Assembly (NCBI GenBank): GCA_026075535.2
Contig: AP026547.1
Coordinates: 682,001-746,000, forward strand
Source of the DNA: Tricholoma matsutake
Lineage: Eukaryota; Basidiomycota; Agaricomycetes; Agaricales; Tricholomataceae
Length of the DNA: 64,000 nucleotides
Direction of reading: 5' to 3'
Under the pieces are notes generated by a model. That model did not search any database. It was not told the DNA's origin and was given only the letters and a program-made list of their open reading frames with translations. Every line of letters starts with the position of its first letter. The first letter of the stretch is position 1. Shown here piece by piece: positions 54,296-64,000 of the stretch. A program made the position numbers and the translations under genes.

Positions 54296-55980
54296 ATGTC
54301 TTCTCAGCACACCAAATCCATGGAGCGCACCCTCAATACATTTTTGGATGGTACTCGGATGACCGTGGATTTGAAATCCATGTTGGGCAAGTTGGTGCGT
54401 GATTTTTATTATGTCCTATGAATCTTTCTAAGAAAGCTTTGAAGTTGGATTATAGGCAAAAGGTGTTGGCGAATGAAGCAGCGATGACGCCGTTCCTCAA
54501 ACATGTGTTCAAAGTACTCCATCAGTGGGATAAGTCTGGCCCAACACCTTGGGAATCCATCGACCAGAGCATATATATTCGTCAACCTTCGCCCATCGCT
54601 GCGCCAAGCAGCACTCTCCTGGCCATGCACGTTATGCTCCAAATCCCCACCATGGCTATGCCACCCATCGTTGCTCCCAGTTCTGCAGCCACATCACTCG
54701 TCGCCGTGTCTGCACCCATTCCCACCACTGCGACGCTGGAGGCTCAGACCAACCAAACAGAAGCAGCTGCAAGAGCCCAGACCAAGGGCAAGGGCAAGGG
54801 CAAGGAAAAGAAGGTCGTACAACACCTGGCTCCACCTCAGTCGAAACGCTGAAAGGTGTCGCCACAGCTGGTGCCACCCAAAACAGAGGACAGCAACATC
54901 ACAAAAGAGCCGCCATTCATCCACGCCAACCTGCCAATCATGACGGCCACTCCTGCTCTACCTGAAGACAATATATGGAGGTCCATTGTGGAACGGCCCA
55001 CTGCTCTGTGTGACACCTGCAGTTTGAGGGGCCTGACAACCTGCCGAACGACGGGCATCCAGATTGCTTGTGTGACATGCCACAAGGGCAAGATGAAATG
55101 CTCATATACTGCATCATGTACAGCATGGCGGGATGAATTGATAGTGGCAGGGGAGCTCAAGGGGAGAAAAAAGGTCGTTGGGAAGAAAAAGGTGAAGGCA
55201 GAGGAAAGTGAACGACTGAGAACAGTGCAAAGAGAAAACGCCAGGCAGCAGACACCGCCGGTGAGTCAGATGAGTACATCCCCATCACGCCAGCCCCCGT
55301 CCCCTCAATCCATCGACACCACACTTCCTGCACCACTGCCACCATGTCGTGTCACCCATCCCAATCACATGCCCACCATCAGTGGTTTACAATGGGAGCT
55401 CCAAGACCTCCGCACGCTCATATCGGTCTTGGCAGAAAGTCAAGGGAAATTGGATAAGGAAAGCCTCATGTTGCGTGGATACATGGAAGTTCTGAACACA
55501 TTGAAGGAAAAGATGACAGTGAGCATTCCGGCATTGGAGGCTGAGATGGGTGAGTTGAGAGAAAAGGTGCTGGTGAGCATTCCGGTGCTGGAGGCTGAGA
55601 TGAGGGGGTTGAGGAATGGGATGGAGTTGGAGAAGATGAAGCAGGAGGTTTTCATGTTGCGTGGTCAATTGGCGGCGACGAACAAGCGGCTGGCCAAATT
55701 GGAGAACGAGGGAAGCTCCGAGGAGGAATCAGAAGACGAAGATCCACGGAATGCAGATGCCATGGTGCCGTTGATGATCCATCTCCCGAAGTCATCAATG
55801 TTCATCAATCCAGCCCATTTGCGTGAATCCATTCGCTCCCCACCGTCGCCTGTTCCCATTATTATAACCACAGCTACATCGGTGATCCCTGACACCAGTT
55901 CTTTCACCAACGCAGCTGCAACTTCTACCTCCCCAGATCCAACATCAACATGCACTGCACACATGTCCCCCCTCGCCTGA
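54296..55980 (+). pseudogene. Cys-cluster / coiled-coil protein of a mushroom-specific type, one TGA
   Basis: ATG 54296 (MSSQHTKSMERTLNTFLDG). A short intron is likely (54395-54432, GTGCGT...TAAG, only 38 bp), then a helical part (LKLDYRQKVLANEAAM), a Pro/Ala-rich linker and a Lys/Gly tract. An in-frame TGA at 54850-54852 follows KR and could be a former CGA. Beyond it comes a Cys cluster CDTCSLRGLTTC...ACVTCHKGKMKC, with spacing reminiscent of fungal zinc clusters. After that is a coiled coil with a doubled heptad block (VSIPALEAEMGELREK, VSIPVLEAEMRGLRNG), an acidic patch and a Ser/Thr/Pro tail. Zn binding and DNA binding are inference. With a single stop, readthrough or an unseen intron cannot be excluded. 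Confidence 0.6.
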
Positions 55981-56169
55981 TACCACTGTCTCAATTCCAA
56001 AAACATCAACACCCCCAGCATAATTCTACATTGGATAAAAATTAACAATATTTTTTATACTATGCCTATTTGTGTATATATTTTGATCAATATATGCATA
56101 GTTGCTTCATTAATAGATGGAGTATAAGGTATATATTGAATTCATCATGCTGTAGGAATGTGGAAGGAG
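55981..56169. other. 3' flank of the Cys-cluster gene
   Basis: AT-rich, no feature seen. Confidence 0.4.
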
Positions 56170-58060
56170 GCTACAAGGATAGATACAACAAATGTACATT
56201 GAAGTGACCGACACTGGTAGTGATAAAGTCACCGGCAGCCATAAGCATAACAGTGGAGCTAAGCGAATGACCAGCGCCGGTTACTGTATGAGCTAAGAAA
56301 ATGTGTATGGGCCCATATGAATGATACGCCCAATGGAATGATCGGGTGGGCCCATGACAGTAAAAGCAAAACAGTATGGGCCCACACAACTTCAGTGCAT
56401 CTCTCGGCGCCAGAAAACATAAAGTCAGCGCAGGCGATTCACATAGCTCTTAAAAGATTTGTATTGTAATAGCAGCAGTAATTCAAGTCCTGTACGCTAT
56501 AGTTGTGGGGGCCCATACTGTTTTAAGTCGTCTATTTAGGAAAAGATAAAGTGGGCGCCGGTCATGCACATAGTTCATAAAAGACTTGTATGCTAATCAC
56601 AGCCTGTGTGCACTAGAACATGGATAACAAACAAAGGAATGGTGACATGCTGTATGCTGTAGGAATGTGGGAGGATAAGGATATATGCAAAATCAGTACA
56701 TTGTAGTGACTGGCGCCGGTAGTGAAAAGTGCCCGGTGCCAGGAGTGAAAAGGTGACCGGCGCCGGTAGTGATAAAGTCGACAGTCCAAGAAAATGATGC
56801 CCAACTTCAGAAGGACAGGAAATTGTTGGCTTACTGGGAGGATGTGTGGAATCAGGTTAGGGAGCACCTTGACACTTAACAAGTTGTCTATGTAGGAAAA
56901 GATAAACATTGTAGTGACTGGTGCCGGTAGTGATAAAGTCACTTGTGGCAATAAGCATCCAAGGTCAAGAGCTAAGTGAATGACCAGCGCCGGTTATTGT
57001 AGAACCCCACTTGTACACTAATCGCTGCCGGTGGTCACTGATAACAAAAAGCAATGACATGCTGTAAAAGTAAGAAACTATTGACCAATGGGTATCACAA
57101 ACACCGTGTACACTAATCGCCACTGGATGACCAGTGCAGAATATATGCTAAAACAGTACATTGGAGTTGTACAAGCCCATGAGCATGTGTATGGGCCCAT
57201 CCTAGCATCCAAGGTCAAGAGCTAAGTGAATGACCAGCGCCAGTTATTGTAGAACCCCATGAGCTACGAAAATGTGTATGGGCCCATCCTAAAATAATAC
57301 AGGGAAATGGGCCCATACGAATGATACGCTCGATGGAATGATCGGGTGGGCCCATGACAGTAAAAGGAAAACAGTATGGGCCCACACGACTATAGTGTAC
57401 AGGACTTGAATTACTGCTGTTATTACAAATCATAAAGAATATATCCTAAAACAGTACATTGTAGTGACCGGTGCCAGTAGGGATATACACAGGCACGTAA
57501 CAGAAGAGAACAATCATTAGTCGAAGACAGTAGTAATGTGCAATGAGAGTAGACGTAGATTAATCCTGACACTGGCTGGAAAGCAACTGTCGCTTGTGTG
57601 GCAGTCAGCTATTTCCGAACTGTATCTCTCGGCACCGGAAAAGGTAAAGGTGGCACTGGTCATTCACATAGCTCTTAAAAGACTTGTATACTAATTGTGG
57701 CTGCTGTGCACTACAATATGGATAACAAATGCAGGAATGGTGACATGCTGTATGCTGTAGGAATGTGGGAGGATAAGGATATATGCAAAATCAGTACATT
57801 GCAGAGACCGGCGCCGGTAGTGATAAAGTCACTGGTGGCGATAAGCATCCAAGTCAAGAGCAAAGTGAATGACCGGTGCAGAATATATGCTAAAACAGTA
57901 CATTGGAGTGATGGGCACCGGAGAAGACAACGTCGCGCCGATCATTCCCATAGCTCTTAGACTTGTACACTAATTGCCGCCGGTGGTCACTGATAACGAA
58001 AAGCAATGACATGCTGTAAAAGTAAGAAACTATTGACCAATGGGTATCACAAACACCGCC
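56170..58060. repeat. Duplicated ~1-kb array with GGCGCCGG palindromes
   Basis: Four blocks recur in the same order: 56308-56389 with 57309-57390; about 56565-56704 with 57662-57802; 56953-57016 with 57838-57870; 57026-57104 with 57978-58057. One of them appears a third time at 57207-57262. The motif ACCGGCGCCGGTAGTGATAAAGTC and variants recur at least eight times. The complement reads CACTACCGGCGCC, like subterminal repeats of CACTA-type elements. No coding frame. It lies directly upstream of the KDZ transposase gene. Confidence 0.78.
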
Positions 58061-58279
58061 AGTGTAATTTTCCATTGGAAACATCAACAGTAGCTTTGTG
58101 AGTATGACCTAGGTAACATGTTAGTATGCTGTGTAGAACAGTCCCATAGTAACCTCTACATGGTACCATTGTCATTTACATCGCCATGTTGCCATGTTGC
58201 CATGTTTCCTCACTGCCTACAGTGCCTATATAATCCTGGAGATGCTTGTTCATAATTTTACATCACTCTACAAACCATC
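58061..58279 (+). promoter_or_regulatory. Putative 5' region of the KDZ transposase gene
   Basis: About 220 bp between the array and the ATG at 58280. It has GCCATGTT repeated three times (58180-58205) and TATATAATCC at 58226-58235, some 50 bp before the start, placed like a TATA box. This is inference from position. Confidence 0.4.
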
Positions 58280-61200
58280 ATGCCTAGAGGACACACTCGC
58301 ACCATCATTGGAAGAATCACCCAGATGACTGTCGTTTGCTCCCAGACATCGCGGGGACCCAGGGATCACCTTGTACCAGTTCAGCAAAGTCCTCAGTCAA
58401 CTTCAAGGCATAAGAAGGCCAAGATAAGTGCACCAGTGTCAGGATCAGCGACCACATCCAACACTAATATAACATCTCTGATGTCCAATGAACCAATTGA
58501 GCATCACGCTCTAAATTTCATTGCAGATCTTGATCCCCCCTCTTCAAAGGTGACTTATTATGGCTACCACATTTACTATGCTAATATTACCCTCAGACGC
58601 CTCAAGATTACATCGAAGAATGGTTGCCTAAAAAGGCCATGTATTTGGAAGCACTACTATCCAATGAAGTACCCAATTGCATGAAATGCAATTTGTGTGG
58701 GGATGATGCTGCTACCTGGCAATGCCGAGACAATCCCATGTTCTGTACTGCTGCCGTGATAACCATGCTTCTAACCCATTTCACCGCATTGACCACTGGA
58801 CAGGTTCCTATTTTGAACCAGCTTGGTTGTTCCAAGTCAGGTTAGTTTTACATCTCGGTCACAATGGTGCATCCTGCCCAAGTTACTTTCACCCATCGGC
58901 ACCAGATGTGGTTGGACAAGAGGCCAACAATTATGAAGATGATTTGGATGATGCAACAGAAGGTGATGGAACCAACAACATCATCAAGGAGATGAAAAGG
59001 TTTACCAGTGTTTATGACCTTGGCCCCACAACTTTCCCAACGCCGATGGATTGTCACAAATTGACAGTAATTGATGTTTCTGGTGTACATCATATGTGGG
59101 TCAAGTGGTGTAATTGCCCTAATTCCCATCAAGAGCAGGAAAATCACTTGTTGCAATCGGGGCTTTTCCTGGTCAGCTACAAAAATATCAAGACCACGTT
59201 CACATTTAAAGTCCTCGATGATGCGCGATTGTCCAATCTGGAATGTAAATCTTCAGCCTATCAATACTACCAGAAGCTCTGGCACATGACTTCACCCTTA
59301 TTTCCTAGTGCCGTGGAGGTATGATTGATATACTACAGTTGTCAATATCTCTGACATCGGTACTTGAGGATCGATACAGGGAGCTTCTCAGGGCAAGCCG
59401 GCTATGGTGAATGTTGAAACATTTGAAGTGGAGAGGCCGCTGGGGAGAATCACAGTCCAGTGCCGGTGGCTCATCAGCGGCTGCAATGCATGGTGCGACT
59501 GACATCCCAACATTCTGTGCTGCATGTCCTCAGCCTGGTGTCAATCTGCCAGAAAATTGGACCGAGGATCCTGACCAGTAAGTCAAATCGCATGAATTGG
59601 AATGTATTTAATGTAATCTTACCTCAGAATGGCATACACTCAGACTTTTGTCATGGATGGAAACTTCACCGCTGTTCATCAGAAGCGCGAAAATGCTCAC
59701 TGTGATATTAAGCTCAGTCATGGTGATTTTTTCATGACCGAGCCGAATCACTACAAAGCACACCTCACCATTGCTAAGGAAGTCACAGAGGTAAGATATT
59801 TGAAAGACTTTCAGCGTATTTACTACTCCAAATTAGAAACCAACCTGCAATGAGCATCATGCTGTAAATGACCGCTTCATCAAATACAAGGGTCTTGATG
59901 TAACCGGTGTCAGTGCAACTGCTTGTGGCCATCATGGTTGCTTCTGCCCCAGTGTGGTGGTTGACTTCCAAAAAGGGGAACAGTGAGATATCTTCACATT
60001 TTGAGAGACATTGTGTAATGTTTTCTAGACAAGCAAACATGGACTATTCTTTATCTGAAGCCTTGAAAAACACTAATATCACCAGACTCAAGAAAATCAT
60101 TTTGATTTATGATATAATGTGCCAGTATTGGAAGAGGCTCAGACTTCAGATGGAGGAGAGTCAGTATATCCAGCTACCACTCGGCATCGCCATTCTGCAT
60201 GGTATCGGTCTTTTCCATGTCGGTGGCCATGTCTGGCAATGTTTCTCACGCTTTTCACTGAGTTTCATTCCCAGCGCCGGACAAGTGGATGGAGAAATCC
60301 TTGAATCATTGTGGTCAGTGTTGAATGAAATCTCACCTAGTACCCAAAATGCTACCATTTCTGGACAGATTGAAACCTTGGATGATCATATGGGGGATTC
60401 CAACTTCAAAAAAATGCAGGACATAGGTGAATACATGTTTGTACCTTGTGCCAGATTGACTTGGAACCAGATGTAGTGGTTACCACTGCCCACCAATTCA
60501 GAGCCGCTGTGGCAGGTGAGGAGGAAAGTCAGGTGGACCTATTGCAGTACATGGCAAACTCAGACCCTGAGGAGATTGCAACCTGGAAAGAATTGGAAAA
60601 ACACTCTCAGGCAACACATCTAACCGATCCAGAAGCAATGGACATCCATGATATAAACCCTGGTCAGGTAGTGGTCACACAAAGCAACCTTCAAATGAAC
60701 CTTCTAGAGGATGAAGATGAAACCGGTGATGGAAAGGGTGAAACCACCTGGGTTGCTCTTGGCCTCAAACTTGAGGAAGCCCAGTGCATATCCAGCCATT
60801 GCAAAATATTCCTATGCTAACTAGTATCAGACTGGCTCTTCGGACCTTTATATGTCAACAGCGTTCGGTGTTGTCCAAGGCCGATAAGCTGAAGATTGCA
60901 ACAAAACGGCAAAACCTTGATACCAGAGTGGATTCCTTCATTGCTAAATCAGAACAATTTGTGAACAATGACACATTGGATACACTGCAAAAGCTTAATG
61001 ACTCACCACCAAGACCAGTACTCCCATCACAAGCTCCCAATTACCAGACTAACTCGGATGACGATGATCAAAGCAACCTGTTTATTACAAGGCCCCCGGT
61101 AGCAGCAGTCCATACCGCTGAAACATGCCCATTACCTCTTCCCTCTACATTTGGCTTTCCACAAATTACTCAGCTTGGTTTGGATTCCCTCGCCGAGAAA

Positions 61201-61915
61201 GAGTTGAGATTGAGGGAAGGACAAGCAAACGATGAGCTCCAGGGCGTTAGAATGGCCCTCGGTGAGAAATCTTTCTTATTCAGAAAGAATTTACGTCTCG
61301 CCACCTCCAAGAACTAAAAGGGAAGGGCTTGGTCAAAGGTGCATGCTATTAGCCACCAGGTTCAAGCACATTGTCAGGTATACAATGCTGCGAGGGCTGC
61401 AATGGTATCATTGGGATGTTCACCTGAGATGCAGTCCAAGTATCAGGTATTGCGCTGGGACGAACTCAAGATTTCAACTGCCGCGGTGAGGGGTGGTACC
61501 GGCAATGCTGAGGGTGGAAGCTGGAGACAGGATGAACCATTGCCATGGTTTTGGACCATTAATGTCCAAGCCGATGTTGAGGCAAGTGAAATGATGAAAG
61601 AAAAGTACACCTCAATTCACTTTAATGAGCGACTTCACTATTATTTAGTCTACAGGGTGCACTGGTTACGGGTGAATGCCAAACATGATAGATGGTTGGA
61701 GGAGTTATCAATTACTAGTCATGAAATGGCTTAGATCCCACGTTATTTTCTTCACAGAGCAGAGGTCTGGGTTAACTGCTTGGAGACTCAGACCTCGCCG
61801 GGAGCTGTGGCATATACCAAACGTCAGGCAGCGAACTGGAAAAGGATGGCCACTTCCTCCATGCATATTTTCAAAGCCATACATCCATGGGTAGGAAATG
61901 TCTGGGGTTTTGAGT
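58280..61915 (+). pseudogene. CxC2-KDZ transposase, decayed
   Basis: KDZ-superfamily DNA transposase. Exon 1 is 58280-58549, intron 58550-58596, and further introns include 59319-59368 and others of similar size. Domains in order: the CxC2-like cluster (CMKCNLCGDD, CRDNHASNPFHRIDHWTGSYF), LTVIDVSGVHHMWVKWC, FKVLDDARLSNLECKSSAYQ, then DRYRELLRASRLW. The catalytic core has FVMDGNFTAVHQKR (first Asp), CNEHHAVNDR, IYDIMCQYW (second Asp) and GQVDGEILESLWS (Glu). The C-terminus has LGLDSLAEKELRLREGQAND and YRVHWLRVNAKHDRW. Breaks: a frameshift near 58750, TGA within RLW-stop-ML, TAA 61315-61317 and TAG 61732-61734. Catalytic acidic residues survive, but the gene is dead. Its upstream array probably belongs to the same element. 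Confidence 0.9.
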
Positions 61916-61939
61916 AGCCAGGTAATTGGAAGGATGGCA

Positions 61940-62495
61940 TGTTTGGCAGCCTACACTAGACTTATGTTTATGGGAAAGACAGGATCAAATTATCTTTGTT
62001 GGATGGAAGTAGGAACCATAAGTTACTACAATTAAAAGAACTGGAAGTTACTATACCTTCATTGCATGGAAGTAGGCATGAAGGTTAAGGAATAAAAAAT
62101 AAGTAATATATAAGAAAAAGATCGACCGTGCAAGTAAAAGGCCGCATCAAGTATAGTGTGTGATTTGGGAAGGCCGCATCGGGCATAGTCACATAATAGG
62201 AAAATACTGCATCAATAGGATAATGTCGGTGCTGCTGGATGTGGATTGAAGGGTAATAAAGATGTATGGTGCCGTTGCCAGGATGCATATCGCTGGTGTG
62301 TTGTTGTCGTATTCACCTGTGGCTGTGCTGGCAGCGAGGGTGATTGTGTCGGCGATGTGTGTAGCTGTGCCAGTGCCATGGGAGTGTGTTGGTAGCGTGG
62401 GGTGGTCATAACTCACTGTAACATGGCTGTGTCAGCGATGTGTGTGGTGTGCAGGCGCAGTGGAAGTGTGTAACGGCGGCGTAGGTAAATTAGCT
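61940..62495 (-). repeat. Dispersed repeat R1, copy B
   Basis: Inverted match to 31388-32170 with one internal unit fewer. Its right edge reads TAGGTAAATTAGCTCGT against the A-copy TAGGTAAATTAACTTGT. It abuts the 3' end of the KDZ transposase frame, so it probably inserted into or beside that element. Confidence 0.8.
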
Positions 62496-62933
62496 CGTCA
62501 TTTCTGATATTCGACCATACTTGCTGCATGTACCCTGCCACCAACATTGTAATTGCGGCCCCACTGACAACACATCCATCTATCGGCAAATGGCTCAAAT
62601 GGCTCAAATGGCTCAAATGGCTCGATTGGAGCCATGACTGAAGACAACAAATGATGGTTTACTAATCTTACCTTTTTTTAATAAAATTCTAAATAATTGG
62701 TGGACCACCCAGCTAATAATACTCCACTACTCGCTGTTCTGCTCAGGGACATTGTGATATATTAAGGTGTGGCGAGAGGATTAAAGGTGTACCGAGTGAA
62801 GTCGTGGGTATATTAGGGTATATTGAGGCTGAAATATGACCTGTAAATAGTCCTCAGGGACAGTCTGATGCAATATCAAGGTACCTAATGTATTTGCCAG
62901 CACAACCTGTCTACCGCGTCCACATTGACTATC
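62496..62933. other. Upstream flank of the right-edge gene
   Basis: No gene. It holds a 10-bp tandem repeat (AAATGGCTCA, four units, about 62588-62628). Confidence 0.5.
62588..62628. repeat. 10-bp tandem repeat (AAATGGCTCA)4
   Basis: Four consecutive near-perfect units. Confidence 0.9.
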
Positions 62934-64000
62934 ATGTCCGCCGAGGATGCTGATCAAAGTGGGGAAGACTTTGGCAGCTGTCCTTCAAGTTCTAGTGCAG
63001 AATTTCAACCAGTTGCCCATAAGTGGTCACCAGTGGAACTGAATGTGCTATGGCAACGAGTGGACAACTGGAAGACATCGAAAAACCATAAAGTGCAACA
63101 ACTAACCTTACAAGGTGCCATGATGGACTTATTTAATTTACCTGTAAACCTCCAATGGATGGCCTGCAGGAAGTGAGCAATAAGCCCTTGATGTATATTC
63201 TGCTCTTTGACAAACATGATTATCAGCGTATTAGAGCTTGGTACAGACAAAATGCTCGCAAACCACCGAAGGCGGCGGTCGGCAAGGTCCCTCCATGGCG
63301 CAAAGTAATTATCCACCTGTATGGGTCAGAAATAGAGATGGCAATTGGACGGGAGGCTCCAGATCTGGAGAAAGGACGACCAGACTGGATGGCCAAATAT
63401 TCACAGAAATATGCGAAGGTCAACAAAAGAATCTCCAATGATTCAAAGGAAAACACAAAGATTGAGGCACTTCGGCAACAATGGATGAATACCGGCCCAC
63501 CATTGGCTGTTTGGCGAAAGTACGTGTATCGCCCATAATTCAGTAACTTGGCTGAATTGATCTTAGGGATGCTGAGAAAATGCTCACAAAGCATATGAAT
63601 GAATTTCAAAATTCAATGTACCTTGAACTTGGGGTTCGAATGGTTGTGTTGGGTGGATGGGTAAATCCAGTGGGCAGGAGGAAGTGGAGCATGTATGTCC
63701 ATTCACCTGGCATTTAAAGGCAACTAATGAAGAATTTGTAGGTTTGAAACAAATAGCTTTCTAGGCAACAATAAGCCAAATTTCATCACCGATGAACCTG
63801 GGTGGCATGAAAAGCCTATTGCAGACACGTTCGAGGCATACATCGAGGAATATCTCACCGCCGATGAAGAGGAGAAATCAGTGATACGACCTGCTGGTGG
63901 GGCAAAGCCTAAACAAATCCTGGAGACTGGAGTGAAGGGACAGCCACTGCTACTGGCAAACTGTCTTATCCGCCACGGCAACAATGCCCAGTTTTTGAAT
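62934..64000 (+). CDS. Multi-exon gene of a lineage-specific hypothetical family, runs off the right edge
   Basis: ATG 62934. Acidic Ser-rich N-terminus, then a helical KWSPVELNVLWQRVDNW segment that faintly recalls a Myb/SANT-like fold. Introns 63520-63566 (GTACGT...TTAG, 47 bp) and 63693-63741 (GTATGT...GTAG, 49 bp) keep the frame exactly. The first intron (GTGAGC...TCAG, about 63173-63226) leaves the phase off by one, so either a one-base lesion or a different splice is present. Core motifs (IRAWYRQNARK, ALRQQWMNTGPP, LELGVRMVVLGGW) match my memory of a mushroom protein family with the pattern RxWxxNxxRK...WxxxGPP...GMRxVxLxGW. These proteins are common near KDZ-type elements and have no known function. 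The acidic part (EAYIEEYLTADEEEK) continues to the window end. Confidence 0.6.

Noticed and set aside
1..64000. CRISPR array, bacterial operon or phage content
   Set aside because: No regular spacer-repeat structure; genes have spliceosomal introns and eukaryotic transposon families.

Overview
The window looks like a repeat-dense, transposon-graveyard stretch of a mushroom-forming basidiomycete (Agaricomycetes-type). The evidence is gene content: KDZ-type transposase and its CxC cysteine-cluster companions, chromodomain Ty3/Gypsy and Ty1/Copia elements, a Helitron replicase, a fungal F-box gene, and GT-AG introns of about 45-67 bp. There are no bacterial features, no rRNA and no functional tRNA gene. 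Family names rest on recognised motifs; no database search was possible.

Layout. 1-4.1 kb: Helitron replicase pseudogene lacking its helicase half. 4.5-5.7 kb (-): chromovirus integrase/chromodomain fragment. 6.8-8.3 kb: a complete 1,505-bp gag-only Copia element with 170-bp LTRs and TGTTT target duplications. 9.6-11.2 kb: the one clearly intact ordinary host gene, an F-box protein. 12.7-16.8 kb: relics of a possible homeodomain gene and of an ABC-transporter nucleotide-binding domain. 16.86-17.50 kb: foldback element with CACTA ends. 17.5-27.4 kb: KDZ-family element carrying a GRF-finger gene (+) and a CxC5/CxC6 gene (-), split by a full 5.6-kb Copia element (21006-26605, GAATC duplications). 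27.75-33.46 kb (-): second Copia, cut open by a chromodomain Gypsy and by a dispersed repeat also found inverted at 62 kb. 34-36 kb: tRNA-derived SINE head, minisatellites, intron-like cassettes and hairpins. 36.4-37.8 kb: four-exon gene for an acidic repeat protein. 39.1-43.1 kb: second KDZ-associated gene pair ending in a fragment of the same CACTA-end foldback family. 43.9-49.2 kb: gag-only Gypsy-type element carrying a hAT-like MITE, two divergent SINEs and a MULE-like foldback. 50.1-51.5 kb: hAT-like element. 52.9-56.0 kb: divergent pair, a tandem-repeat protein (-) and a Cys-cluster/coiled-coil protein (+). 56.2-58.1 kb: duplicated GC-palindrome array. 58.3-61.9 kb: decayed CxC2-KDZ transposase. 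62.9 kb to the edge: multi-exon gene of a lineage-specific hypothetical family.

How it fits together. Most disabled reading frames are broken by single TGA codons where arginine CGA is plausible, and the paired LTRs differ mainly at CpG. This suggests cytosine methylation at CpG followed by deamination as the main decay process here. Several short repeated structures (a GAGC/GCTC hairpin, an intron-like cassette, modular SINEs) are not explained by the recognised elements and are the best candidates for undescribed biology.
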